Source: Litchfieldia alkalitelluris (GTDB lineage Bacteria; Bacillota; Bacilli; Bacillales; Salisediminibacteriaceae). From it: a DNA stretch of 64,000 bases. The notes under the pieces were generated by a model. It searched no databases. It saw only the letters and a list, made by a program, of their open reading frames with translations, and had not been told where the DNA came from. The stretch covers positions 1,719,103 to 1,783,102 of the forward strand of contig NZ_KZ119600.1 of NCBI RefSeq assembly GCF_002153425.1. The letters are read 5' to 3'. This document shows positions 56,257 through 64,000 of the stretch, one piece after another. Both the position numbers and the translations under genes were made by a program. Position 1 is the first letter of the stretch. Every line of letters starts with the position of its first letter.

Positions 56257-57588
56257 ATGAAGAAATTTAGAATTCTATGTTTTACATCAATGATCCTTTT
56301 TAGTTTCTTACTTTCCTTACTTCCGTCTTCTGTTGAAGGGCAGGGGGAAGGGAAACTAGTATTTTATATACCAGTAGAGCAGGAAGTGGAAAGGGGTTTG
56401 CAGGCTTTCCTCGAACGGTCCATTGATACAGCCATTGAAGAAGGGGCAGACCACATTGTTTTTGAGGTCGATACACCAGGTGGATTTGTTGATGCAGCAG
56501 GTAATATTGCTACATTAATAAGAAACACGCCAATTCCTACAACAGCCTACGTTATTGATCAGGCTTTGTCAGCTGGGGCCTATATATCACTCAATGCTGA
56601 TAAAATAGTTATGAAACCAGGATCTACAATGGGTTCAGCTTCTGTTATCGATGGGTCAGGAAATGCAGCTGAAGATAAAGCACAATCTGCATGGCTTGCT
56701 GAGATGAGGCAAGCTGCTGAATTAAATGGTCGTAACCCAATCTACGCTTTAGCAATGGCTGACCCGACGATTGATATTCCAGAGTCACCAGAAGGGGAAA
56801 TCTTAACCTTGACTCCAAGAGAGGCTATGGAGGTTGGATATGCAGAGGCAATAGCAAATGATCGAACTGAGTTACTAGACTTTCTCGAATTGCAAAACGC
56901 AAGAGAGCAGGAGATGGAGATAACATTTGCTGAGCAAATAGCTCGCTTTGTTACAAATCCGATTATCATTCCTATCCTCCTGTCTATTGGTAGCATGGGG
57001 CTTGTACTAGAGTTATACTCACCAGGCTTCGGTGTTCCAGGAATCATGGGATTATCTGCTTTGTTTTTATTTTTCTTTGGACACATGGTTGCCGGGTTTG
57101 CAGGTATGGAAACTTTCATACTGTTTGGTGTCGGTATTGTTCTCTTGTTAATAGAGATTTTCGTGCCAGGTTTCGGGATCTTTGGGGCTTTAGGTATTGG
57201 AGCGATAATTGGTAGTATGGTTCTTGCATCCTATTCTACTACTAATATTATTTTATCAATCTTAATTGCAATCGTCTTAACGGTTGCTATGTCTATCATA
57301 TTTTTCAAATATGTGGGATACCGAGGCCCCTTAAAACGAATTATATTAAAGGATGCGACTAAGTCTGAAGAAGGTTATGTTTCGAACGTAACCCGTGAAG
57401 AAATCATCGGGAAAACTGGGGAAACATTAACGGTCCTACGACCAGCAGGAACTGCAGTTTTTAACGAGGAACGACTTGACGTAGTTTCTGAAGGAGGATA
57501 TATTGGACAAGGAAGGAAAGTAAAAATTGTATCAACAGCAGGCTCCCGAATAGTTGTTCGGGAACTGATGGAATCTAAAGAAGAATAG
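56257..57588 (+). CDS. yqeZ: NfeD-family membrane serine protease (YqeZ)
   Basis: The 443-residue protein has a signal/membrane N-terminus, a ClpP-like protease domain (VFEVDTPGGFVDAAGNIATL; catalytic Ser in ALSAGAYIS; Lys probably near APGSTMGSAS-like KPGSTMGSASV), four or more helices (about residues 240-350), and a C-terminal NfeD OB-fold (GKTGETLTVLRPAGTAVFNE). NfeD proteins pair with flotillin/stomatin-type partners; floA follows directly. In B. subtilis yqeZ-floA-yqfB is a sigma-W operon linked to membrane stress. Confidence 0.92.
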   Translation: MKKFRILCFTSMILFSFLLSLLPSSVEGQGEGKLVFYIPVEQEVERGLQAFLERSIDTAIEEGADHIVFEVDTPGGFVDAAGNIATLIRNTPIPTTAYVIDQALSAGAYISLNADKIVMKPGSTMGSASVIDGSGNAAEDKAQSAWLAEMRQAAELNGRNPIYALAMADPTIDIPESPEGEILTLTPREAMEVGYAEAIANDRTELLDFLELQNAREQEMEITFAEQIARFVTNPIIIPILLSIGSMGLVLELYSPGFGVPGIMGLSALFLFFFGHMVAGFAGMETFILFGVGIVLLLIEIFVPGFGIFGALGIGAIIGSMVLASYSTTNIILSILIAIVLTVAMSIIFFKYVGYRGPLKRIILKDATKSEEGYVSNVTREEIIGKTGETLTVLRPAGTAVFNEERLDVVSEGGYIGQGRKVKIVSTAGSRIVVRELMESKEE

Positions 57589-57603
57589 AGGAGGAAGAGA
57601 TTT

Positions 57604-58611
57604 ATGGATGAGAGTATTTTTCTCTTAATAATCATTGGTTTAGTTATCGTAGCATTTGCAATCTTATTTACTTTTGTGCCTGTAGCACTATGGATTTCCG
57701 CATGGGCTGCTGGAGTAAAAGTAGGTATTTTCCAATTAGTGGGGATGCGACTTCGTCGTGTAATTCCTCATCGTGTCGTAAACCCGTTAATTAAAGCGGT
57801 AAAGGCAGGATTGGATATTAATACGAATAAGCTAGAGGGTCACTACCTTGCAGGTGGTAATGTGGACCGCGTTGTCAATGCGTTAATCGCAGCACAACGA
57901 GCAAATATTGAGTTGACTTTTGAACGTGCTGCAGCGATTGATTTAGCTGGTCGTGACGTACTAGAAGCGGTTCAAATGAGTGTAAACCCGAAAGTCATTG
58001 AAACGCCATTTATCGCTGGTGTTGCGATGGATGGGATCGAAGTAAAGGCGAAAGCAAGAATTACAGTTCGAGCTAACATCGATCGACTTGTCGGTGGTGC
58101 TGGTGAAGATACAGTAATCGCCCGTGTAGGTGAAGGTATCGTATCAACAATCGGTTCTTCTAAAAACCATAAAGGTGTTTTAGAAAATCCAGATCTTATC
58201 TCTCAAACAGTATTATCTAAAGGTTTAGATTCAGGTACTGCATTTGAAATCTTATCGATTGATATTGCGGATATTGATATTGGTAAAAACATAGGTGCAG
58301 GTCTTCAAACGGACCAAGCGGAAGCTGATAAGAAAATTGCACAAGCAAAAGCGGAAGAGCGTCGTGCAATGGCTGTTGCACACGAGCAAGAGATGAAGGC
58401 TCGCGTAGAAGAAATGCGTGCTAAAGTTGTGGAAGCGGAAGCTGAGGTACCACTTGCAATGGCAGAAGCTTTCCGTTCTGGAAATATGGGTGTTATGGAT
58501 TACATGAACATGAAAAATGTGATGGCTGACACTGACATGAGAGAGTCTATCGGTAAAGTAACGGACGATGATCAAGATGGTCATAACCATGATCACAACC
58601 GTCGTAAATAA
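57604..58611 (+). CDS. floA: Flotillin-like protein FloA
   Basis: The 335-residue protein has an N-terminal membrane hairpin ([20 protein letters not shown], about residues 6-25), a PHB/SPFH domain, and a coiled-coil rich in Ala/Glu ([20 protein letters not shown]). FloA organises membrane microdomains and membrane fluidity. The start follows GGAGGAAG 6 nt upstream. It is 15 nt after yqeZ in one operon. Confidence 0.96.
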   Translation: MDESIFLLIIIGLVIVAFAILFTFVPVALWISAWAAGVKVGIFQLVGMRLRRVIPHRVVNPLIKAVKAGLDINTNKLEGHYLAGGNVDRVVNALIAAQRANIELTFERAAAIDLAGRDVLEAVQMSVNPKVIETPFIAGVAMDGIEVKAKARITVRANIDRLVGGAGEDTVIARVGEGIVSTIGSSKNHKGVLENPDLISQTVLSKGLDSGTAFEILSIDIADIDIGKNIGAGLQTDQAEADKKIAQAKAEERRAMAVAHEQEMKARVEEMRAKVVEAEAEVPLAMAEAFRSGNMGVMDYMNMKNVMADTDMRESIGKVTDDDQDGHNHDHNRRK

Positions 58612-58667
58612 GTCTGATGGGCTTCATCAGGAATCATACTCTCGTTTAAGAAAGGAGCCGATATATT

Positions 58668-59195
58668 ATGTTTGATTTAATAGCAAATAACCCGCTCCTT
58701 CTCTTTTTTGTCATTGCAGCATTACTAAGTTTTTTCCAAGGCATGGGTGGAAAGAAGCAAGAAGAGAAATCGAGAGGTCCAAGACCGGGCCAACCGACCA
58801 CTTCGCAAGGACAAGAGGAGGTGGATTGGCGGGAAATTTTCCGTCAAGAACATGCTCCGACAGAACATGATAACGAAAATCAAAGGCCTTCTCCTTCCAA
58901 CACTTCAATGGGAGAAAATAGTTCCACTTCCTTAAACACAGCTTCTAGGGAGACTGAAATTGAGAAAGCTAATAGGGAATTACAGGAGCGTTATGAGAAG
59001 GTTAAAAAGAAAAAGGCGAAAGCGATAGAGAGGCTCGAAAAGTCTCAAGGGTCACCTATCCTTTCAAATGATATTACAAAAAGCCCAAACACTAAGGTTC
59101 AATTGGACTTTAAGAATATATCCCGTGAAGAAGCGATTAAAGGGATCATATGGGCTGAAGTTCTAGGTAAGCCTAAAGCAAAAAGAGCCAGATAA
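58668..59195 (+). CDS. Membrane-anchored protein of unknown function in the yqfB position
   Basis: The 175-residue protein has a short N-terminal helix (NPLLLFFVIAALLSFFQGMG, about residues 8-27), a low-complexity charged middle, and a Lys/Glu-rich likely coiled coil (EKANRELQERYEKVKKKKAK near 99-118). It lies after floA, where B. subtilis has yqfB. I do not see a defined domain. GAAAGGAG precedes ATG 58668. Operon context suggests a link to the NfeD/flotillin pair. Confidence 0.75.
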   Translation: MFDLIANNPLLLFFVIAALLSFFQGMGGKKQEEKSRGPRPGQPTTSQGQEEVDWREIFRQEHAPTEHDNENQRPSPSNTSMGENSSTSLNTASRETEIEKANRELQERYEKVKKKKAKAIERLEKSQGSPILSNDITKSPNTKVQLDFKNISREEAIKGIIWAEVLGKPKAKRAR

Positions 59196-59207
59196 TAATA
59201 ACCAAAA

Positions 59208-59239
59208 AAAGCCAGGACGAGTGATTCGTCTTGGCTTTT
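59208..59239 (+). terminator. Terminator after the yqeZ-floA operon
   Basis: AAAGCCAGGACGA and TCGTCTTGGCTTT pair over 13 positions (one G-T) around GTGAT, followed by TTCTGCGTTTTTT. Confidence 0.85.
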
Positions 59240-59438
59240 CTGCGTTTTTTTATATCTGATTAAGATAGGAAAAGTTTTCATATAATTGTCTAGCTGCAGT
59301 CACTCCCCTTTTCTACTTTCCTAACTGTCTTAGTTACTTAACCTTTTCACATTTTTTATCATTATAAGTTCAATTCATTATTTTTCTGTGATAGGAGTTG
59401 AAGAAGAATCATACATATTAGTGGAAAGGAGGTTCATC

Positions 59439-59726
59439 ATGAAAAGACTAAAAAAAACCATTAGACAATGGATGACAGAGCAAATGGATCTTCCAGCTGA
59501 TGTCATGATGGACTTACCGAGAGTGACCTTAATTGGGAACTTTCATATTTATATAGAAAATCATAAAGGGTTAATCCGATTTACGCAGGAGGAACTTCGC
59601 CTTAGATTAACAGAGGGAGAACTCCTTGTTGTAGGTCGTGATTTTGTCATCAAAAACATTCTTCCAGAGGAAATTTTACTGGAAGGTGTGATTGTTGATA
59701 TCCGTTTTATTAAAGAGGGGAGTTAG
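59439..59726 (+). CDS. yqfC: Sporulation protein YqfC
   Basis: The 95-residue protein has the YabP/YqfC pattern: DLPADVMMDLPRVTLIGNFH, IYIENHKGLIRFTQEELRLR, VGRDFVIKNILPEEILLEG. It is expressed under sigma-E in B. subtilis. ATG 59439 follows AAAGGAGG; a longer frame upstream precedes that site. yqfD follows 6 nt later. Confidence 0.93.
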   Translation: MKRLKKTIRQWMTEQMDLPADVMMDLPRVTLIGNFHIYIENHKGLIRFTQEELRLRLTEGELLVVGRDFVIKNILPEEILLEGVIVDIRFIKEGS

Positions 59727-59732
59727 GTTAGG

Positions 59733-60920
59733 GTGAAAAATCAATGGGTTCATAAAATGACGGGATATGTGCGTATTAAAATAGTTGGGCCGTATCCAGA
59801 GCTTTTTATTAATAGGTGTATTGATCAAAAGATATCAGTCTGGAATATTAAACGAATAGGCAAGGAAGCCCTTGTCTGTTCCGTTTTGTTGGACGAGGTT
59901 AAGCAGTTACGTAAACTAGCTCGTGTATCCGATTGTAAGGTAAGATTTCTTGAGCGGAAAGGATTCCCTTTCTTTTTGCAAAAAATATTAAATCGAAATG
60001 GGTTAATAATAGGAGCGGCAGCTTTTTTATGTTTGCTTTTCCTCTTATCAAACATGGTATGGGGTGTAGAAATTGAAGGAGCCACTCCAGAGATGGAGCA
60101 TGAGCTTAGACAAGCTGTTACGGAAATGGGGATAAAAAAAGGCGCATTTCAATTTAGATTGCCAGCACCTGAAGTGATTCAATCGGAAATCACAGATCAA
60201 ATTGTAGATGCCACTTGGATTGGTGTGACTAGAAAAGGTACAACCTATCATTTTCAAGTCGTTGAGAAGGAAATAGCAGAAAAGGAACCTGCCGAAGCAC
60301 CAGGTCACTTAGTAGCAAAAAGGAAAGCAATCATCACTGATTTATTTGTGGAAGAAGGGAATCCTGTTGTTGAACGAAATCAAGTTGTTGAAAAAGGGGA
60401 CTTGCTTGTATCTGGATTGATTGGTAAGGAAGGGGACGAGAGGCAGGTCTCGGCAAAAGGTACAGTAAAAGGTGAAATGTGGTTCGAAGCTGAAATGGAT
60501 ATTCCTTTAAGTAAAACCCTGTATGTAGCAACGGGAGATAGTCATCGTAGACATTATTTCCATGTTGGTAATATTAAGATACCATTTTGGGGATGGTTTT
60601 CGCCTGAATTTGCAAATGCTAAGGAAGAGGAGTACGAATCCTCTTGGGAAATATTTGGTGTTCAACTTCCATTCCATTATGGATATCGTGATCTTTTAGA
60701 GGCGAAAAAGATTGAGGAAGAAGCAGCCGTAGAAGAAGCGATAAATATTGCAAAAGAAACTGGTAAGGAGAAGCTTCAACAACAATTTTCTGAGGAAGCG
60801 GAAATAACTGGAGAAAAAGTTTTGCACCATGAGATTAAGGGTGGTAAAGTTAAAGTAATCATCCATTTTAAAATTGTGGATGAAATAGCAGAGAAACAAC
60901 CAATTATTCAAGGAGACTGA
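59733..60920 (+). CDS. yqfD: Sporulation protein YqfD
   Basis: The 395-residue protein has an N-terminal cytoplasmic part (residues 1-90), a membrane helix (LIIGAAAFLCLLFLLSNMVW, about 90-109) and a long external domain with coiled coil near 315-345. YqfD is a conserved mother-cell sporulation protein of unclear biochemistry, co-transcribed with yqfC. The start is GTG 59733. phoH follows within 5 nt. Confidence 0.93.
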   Translation: MKNQWVHKMTGYVRIKIVGPYPELFINRCIDQKISVWNIKRIGKEALVCSVLLDEVKQLRKLARVSDCKVRFLERKGFPFFLQKILNRNGLIIGAAAFLCLLFLLSNMVWGVEIEGATPEMEHELRQAVTEMGIKKGAFQFRLPAPEVIQSEITDQIVDATWIGVTRKGTTYHFQVVEKEIAEKEPAEAPGHLVAKRKAIITDLFVEEGNPVVERNQVVEKGDLLVSGLIGKEGDERQVSAKGTVKGEMWFEAEMDIPLSKTLYVATGDSHRRHYFHVGNIKIPFWGWFSPEFANAKEEEYESSWEIFGVQLPFHYGYRDLLEAKKIEEEAAVEEAINIAKETGKEKLQQQFSEEAEITGEKVLHHEIKGGKVKVIIHFKIVDEIAEKQPIIQGD

Positions 60921-60925
60921 GAAGA

Positions 60926-61894
60926 TTGACAGATACGAACAAAAAGACTATACAGCTTGCTATACGAGATGCGAATGAAGTACAAGCATTATTTGGTCCT
61001 AATGATAGTCACCTCAAACGATTAGAGGAGTCACTTAAAACAACTGTAGTCACACGAGGCGAAGAGGTGACTATATATGGATCAGAAGAACAAATTAAAC
61101 AAATAACAGATATTTTAATGATGTTCCTCCAATTAATACGCAAGGGAGTTGCAGTTCAGGAACGGGACTTTGTGTATGCTGCCCAACTGGCAGAAAGGGG
61201 AATGCTTTCGGAGTTACCAGATCTCTATGAAGATAAGATTTCAGTAAGTGCTAAAGGAAAACCTATTTTGGCTAAGACTTTAGGACAAAGACATTATGTG
61301 TCCGCCATTAGAAAAAATGATATTGTTTTCGGAATAGGACCTGCTGGAACAGGGAAGACGTATATCGCTGTAGTGATGGCAGTTCACGCCTTGAAAGAGG
61401 GGCATATTAAAAGGATTGTATTGACAAGGCCAGCCGTGGAAGCTGGAGAAAGCCTCGGGTTTTTACCAGGGGATTTAAAAGAGAAGGTTGACCCATATTT
61501 AAGACCATTGTATGATGCCCTCCATGATGTGTTAGGTGTTGAGCATACTACACGATTAATGGAGCGCGGAACAATTGAAATTGCCCCATTAGCTTATATG
61601 CGTGGAAGGACATTGGATGATTCTTTTGTCATATTAGATGAAGCACAAAATACTACTGCAGAACAGATAAAGATGTTCCTAACGAGGTTAGGGTTTGGTT
61701 CTAAAATGGTAGTTACTGGAGATATGACTCAAGTGGATTTACCTAGAGGAAAGAACTCAGGTCTAAAGATTGCCTTAAATATTCATAAGGATATACGTGG
61801 AATGAGCTTTATCCATTTAGAATCTACAGATGTGGTCAGACATACATTGGTAAAACGAATCATCGATGCATATGAAAGCTCTAATGAAGGTTAA
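60926..61894 (+). CDS. phoH: PhoH family ATPase
   Basis: The 322-residue protein has an N-terminal KH-like region, Walker A GPAGTGKTYIA (about residues 134-144) and Walker B FVILDEAQN (about 235-243), with TGDMTQVDLP. PhoH-like proteins are predicted RNA-active ATPases. The start is TTG 60926, 9 nt after AAGGAGA. It sits between yqfD and pgpH as in B. subtilis. Confidence 0.95.
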   Translation: MTDTNKKTIQLAIRDANEVQALFGPNDSHLKRLEESLKTTVVTRGEEVTIYGSEEQIKQITDILMMFLQLIRKGVAVQERDFVYAAQLAERGMLSELPDLYEDKISVSAKGKPILAKTLGQRHYVSAIRKNDIVFGIGPAGTGKTYIAVVMAVHALKEGHIKRIVLTRPAVEAGESLGFLPGDLKEKVDPYLRPLYDALHDVLGVEHTTRLMERGTIEIAPLAYMRGRTLDDSFVILDEAQNTTAEQIKMFLTRLGFGSKMVVTGDMTQVDLPRGKNSGLKIALNIHKDIRGMSFIHLESTDVVRHTLVKRIIDAYESSNEG

Positions 61895-61926
61895 GTGTAG
61901 TATCTTTGTGGGAGAGGTGAAATAAT

Positions 61927-64000
61927 ATGGGGAAACGTTCATCAATTGATCACTTAAAATGGTGGCAAAATATAAAAAATCACCGTTATATTCGGATATT
62001 TCTATTTATCGTATTAGGTGTCATTACGTATTCACTAATGGTCACAAACATCATTCCAGAAACTCTAGAAGTTGAACCAGGGGTTGTTGCAGAGCAGGAT
62101 ATCCGATCTCCCATTACTATTGAAAACAAGGACGAAACGGATCAGTTAAAGCAGGCTGCGTATGAATCTATTGAACCGATTTATACGACAAAACCGAGGT
62201 ATGTCCAAAACCAAATAGAACGGATTAACGATATTTTTGGTACAATCCGTCAAGTACAACAGGAGAATAAGGAAAAGTCTGAGGAAGCAGAAGAAATTGA
62301 GGAACGTTTAGAGGAGATTTATGAGATTCAGGAAGAAGTTGATGAGCTTGAGCCTGAATTAGAGGAAGAGTTGGAACTCTTAGAAGCTTCTACGCCCGAT
62401 GTACTAACTATTCATGAGCAATTGGAGCGAGTGAGAACTATTATCTCCCAACACACTAGTCAAGATCTTTCTGATGAAACGTTGATAACTTTTTTAGAGA
62501 CTTCTGAGGAAAACCTAAGATTGGCTCAGGAAACGACGACAAGCGCTATTCATGATGTCATGAGTAATGAAATTCCAATTGATGAAGTGGAAAATGCACG
62601 AAGTCAAGCCGAACGAAAAGTGATTATTTCTACCGTAGATTCAAGTTTATATCGAGCCATGATTGAGATGGCCAGATTTGGAGTAACTTATAACTATTTG
62701 TTAGATGAAAGTGCAACAGAACAAGCGCGGGAAGAGGCGGTTGAGTCTGTTGATCCAGTCATGATTAGGGAAGGTCAATTATTAGTTGAAGAAGGCCAAA
62801 TGATAACTTCAGAAATTTATAATAACTTAGCCCTTGTTGGCTTATTAGATGATTATGGTGTGCTTTATCCATATATTGGCTTAGGGATTTTAGTTATTAT
62901 ATTAATTAGTATGCTTGGTTATTATTTAAATGACGCAAATACATCAATTAAAAAAAATAATACACATTTGTTAATGTATGTAATCATTTATACTGTAACA
63001 CTTCTTATCATCAAATTAGTTAGCTTAACGCATTTAGTTGGTGTAACTGGAATGACTTATATCGTTCCAGTAGCAATGGGTACGATGTTAATGACCATTT
63101 TACTAAATCCGAGAATTGCTCTATTTACAAGCATGGTGCTTGCCATCATTTCTAGTATTATGTTCAATGAACAGTCCTCAGGAGTTTTAGATTATTCCCA
63201 TGGGATCTACGTATTCTTTAGTGCGATTTCAGGCGTGTTTTTCCTGAATAAATCCCACAAGACCATGAGGATTTTACAATCGGGTATATTTGTTGGATTT
63301 CTGAATGTGCTAGTTATATTAGCATTAATTATGTTGAAAAATGGTCAGTATGCATTGGTAGAAGTAGGTATGCATGTCATGTTTGCTGGTATGGCAGGTT
63401 TCCTAGCTGCTGTGTTGACCTTAGGTTTATTACCTTTCTTTGAAGCTGGTTTTGGTGTACTATCAACGACAAAACTAATTGAGCTCTCAAACCCGAATCA
63501 ACCATTGCTTAGAAAAATTCTTTTAGATGCTCCTGGAACATATCATCATAGCGTTATGGTAGCAAACCTTTCAGAAAGTGCGTGTGAAGCAATTGGTGCG
63601 AATGGACTTCTTGCTAGGGTAGGGTCTTATTATCACGACCTTGGAAAAACGAAACGGCCGCACTTTTTTATAGAGAATCAAATGAAAATTGATAATCCGC
63701 ATGATAAGATTTCACCACAGCTGAGTAAAACAATTATTATAGCCCATCCATATGATGGAGCGGAACAGCTGAGAGAGCATAAAATGCCTAAAGAAATTAT
63801 TAATATTGCTGAACAACATCATGGTACAACGCTGTTAAAATATTTTTATCATAAAGCAAAGCAAGATACGGATAGGGAGATACAGGAAGAGGAATTTCGT
63901 TATCCTGGTCCAAAGGCACAATCAAAAGAGGCTGCCATTGTTGGAATTGCAGACTGTGTAGAAGCTGCAGTTCGTTCAATGAATAAGCCAACGCCTGACA
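61927..64000 (+). CDS. pgpH: HD-domain cyclic-di-AMP phosphodiesterase PgpH (YqfF), 3' truncated
   Basis: The frame opens at ATG 61927 behind GAGAGGTG and stays open to the window edge, giving 691 residues. It has an N-terminal helix (about 22-40), a large external 7TMR-HDED domain with coiled coil (EEAEEIEERLEEIYEIQEEV), seven helices (about 310-510) and the cytoplasmic HD domain: GTYHHSVMVANLS near 538 and YYHDLGKTKRPHFFIEN near 568-584. PgpH degrades c-di-AMP to pApA and so controls potassium and osmotic balance. The end of the HD domain lies beyond the window. Confidence 0.93.
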   Translation, partial: MGKRSSIDHLKWWQNIKNHRYIRIFLFIVLGVITYSLMVTNIIPETLEVEPGVVAEQDIRSPITIENKDETDQLKQAAYESIEPIYTTKPRYVQNQIERINDIFGTIRQVQQENKEKSEEAEEIEERLEEIYEIQEEVDELEPELEEELELLEASTPDVLTIHEQLERVRTIISQHTSQDLSDETLITFLETSEENLRLAQETTTSAIHDVMSNEIPIDEVENARSQAERKVIISTVDSSLYRAMIEMARFGVTYNYLLDESATEQAREEAVESVDPVMIREGQLLVEEGQMITSEIYNNLALVGLLDDYGVLYPYIGLGILVIILISMLGYYLNDANTSIKKNNTHLLMYVIIYTVTLLIIKLVSLTHLVGVTGMTYIVPVAMGTMLMTILLNPRIALFTSMVLAIISSIMFNEQSSGVLDYSHGIYVFFSAISGVFFLNKSHKTMRILQSGIFVGFLNVLVILALIMLKNGQYALVEVGMHVMFAGMAGFLAAVLTLGLLPFFEAGFGVLSTTKLIELSNPNQPLLRKILLDAPGTYHHSVMVANLSESACEAIGANGLLARVGSYYHDLGKTKRPHFFIENQMKIDNPHDKISPQLSKTIIIAHPYDGAEQLREHKMPKEIINIAEQHHGTTLLKYFYHKAKQDTDREIQEEEFRYPGPKAQSKEAAIVGIADCVEAAVRSMNKPTPD

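Overview
This window is AT-rich chromosomal DNA from an endospore-forming member of the Bacillaceae. The evidence is an uninterrupted sigma-K gene, gpr, spoIIP, yqfC/yqfD, sda and the comE late-competence genes, a full seven-gene Mrp Na+/H+ antiporter operon, and long synteny with the Bacillus subtilis yqeH-to-yqfF region. Many genes start with TTG or GTG behind strong GGAGG ribosome-binding sites. I did not identify the species. The Mrp operon fits, but does not prove, a salt- or alkali-adapted habit.

Layout. 1-7.6 kb is mixed: a drug-efflux permease cut by the left edge, a palindromic tandem-repeat array, a Nudix hydrolase, an HPr-like protein lacking the phosphorylatable histidine, an S9 peptidase, an orphan Mn/Zn-type binding lipoprotein, a HesB/IscA-like gene with an in-frame TGA (candidate selenoprotein), and a methyltransferase. 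7.9-17 kb carries sigK, lplJ, deoD, an HD-GYP protein, a TetR regulator, a DHH-CBS-CBS-tRNA nucleotidyltransferase fusion, and divergent pssA/psd for phosphatidylethanolamine synthesis. 17.1-22.9 kb is mrpABCDEFG on the minus strand. 23.2-24 kb holds a small membrane protein and sda, with a cluster of DnaA boxes upstream of sda.

24.2-64 kb is the conserved housekeeping block: yqeH-aroE-yhbY-nadD-yqeK-rsfS-yqeM; comER (opposed) and comEA-comEB-comEC; yqzM, holA, rpsT; gpr, spoIIP, yqxA; lepA, hemW; CIRCE-hrcA-grpE-dnaK-dnaJ-prmA-rsmE-mtaB; deoC, yqeW, rpsU, yqeY; nfeD-type yqeZ, floA and a yqfB-position gene; yqfC, yqfD, phoH and pgpH, the last cut by the right edge. This core is broken by one accessory island (53.9-56.2 kb): a 52-bp palindromic repeat array, a NERD-domain protein gene and a third, degenerate repeat tract.

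The most interesting signal is the 6.63-6.91 kb gene. The TGA sits where the HesB/IscA family has its first conserved cysteine, the frame continues to a Cys-Cys C-terminus, and a perfect 7-bp hairpin with a GG-containing loop lies 18 nt downstream, as expected for a bacterial SECIS. Next are the two tandem arrays, whose palindromes differ but whose unit length (51 and 52 bp) and purine-rich linker are alike. No tRNA, rRNA, CRISPR array, prophage or transposase gene was seen.
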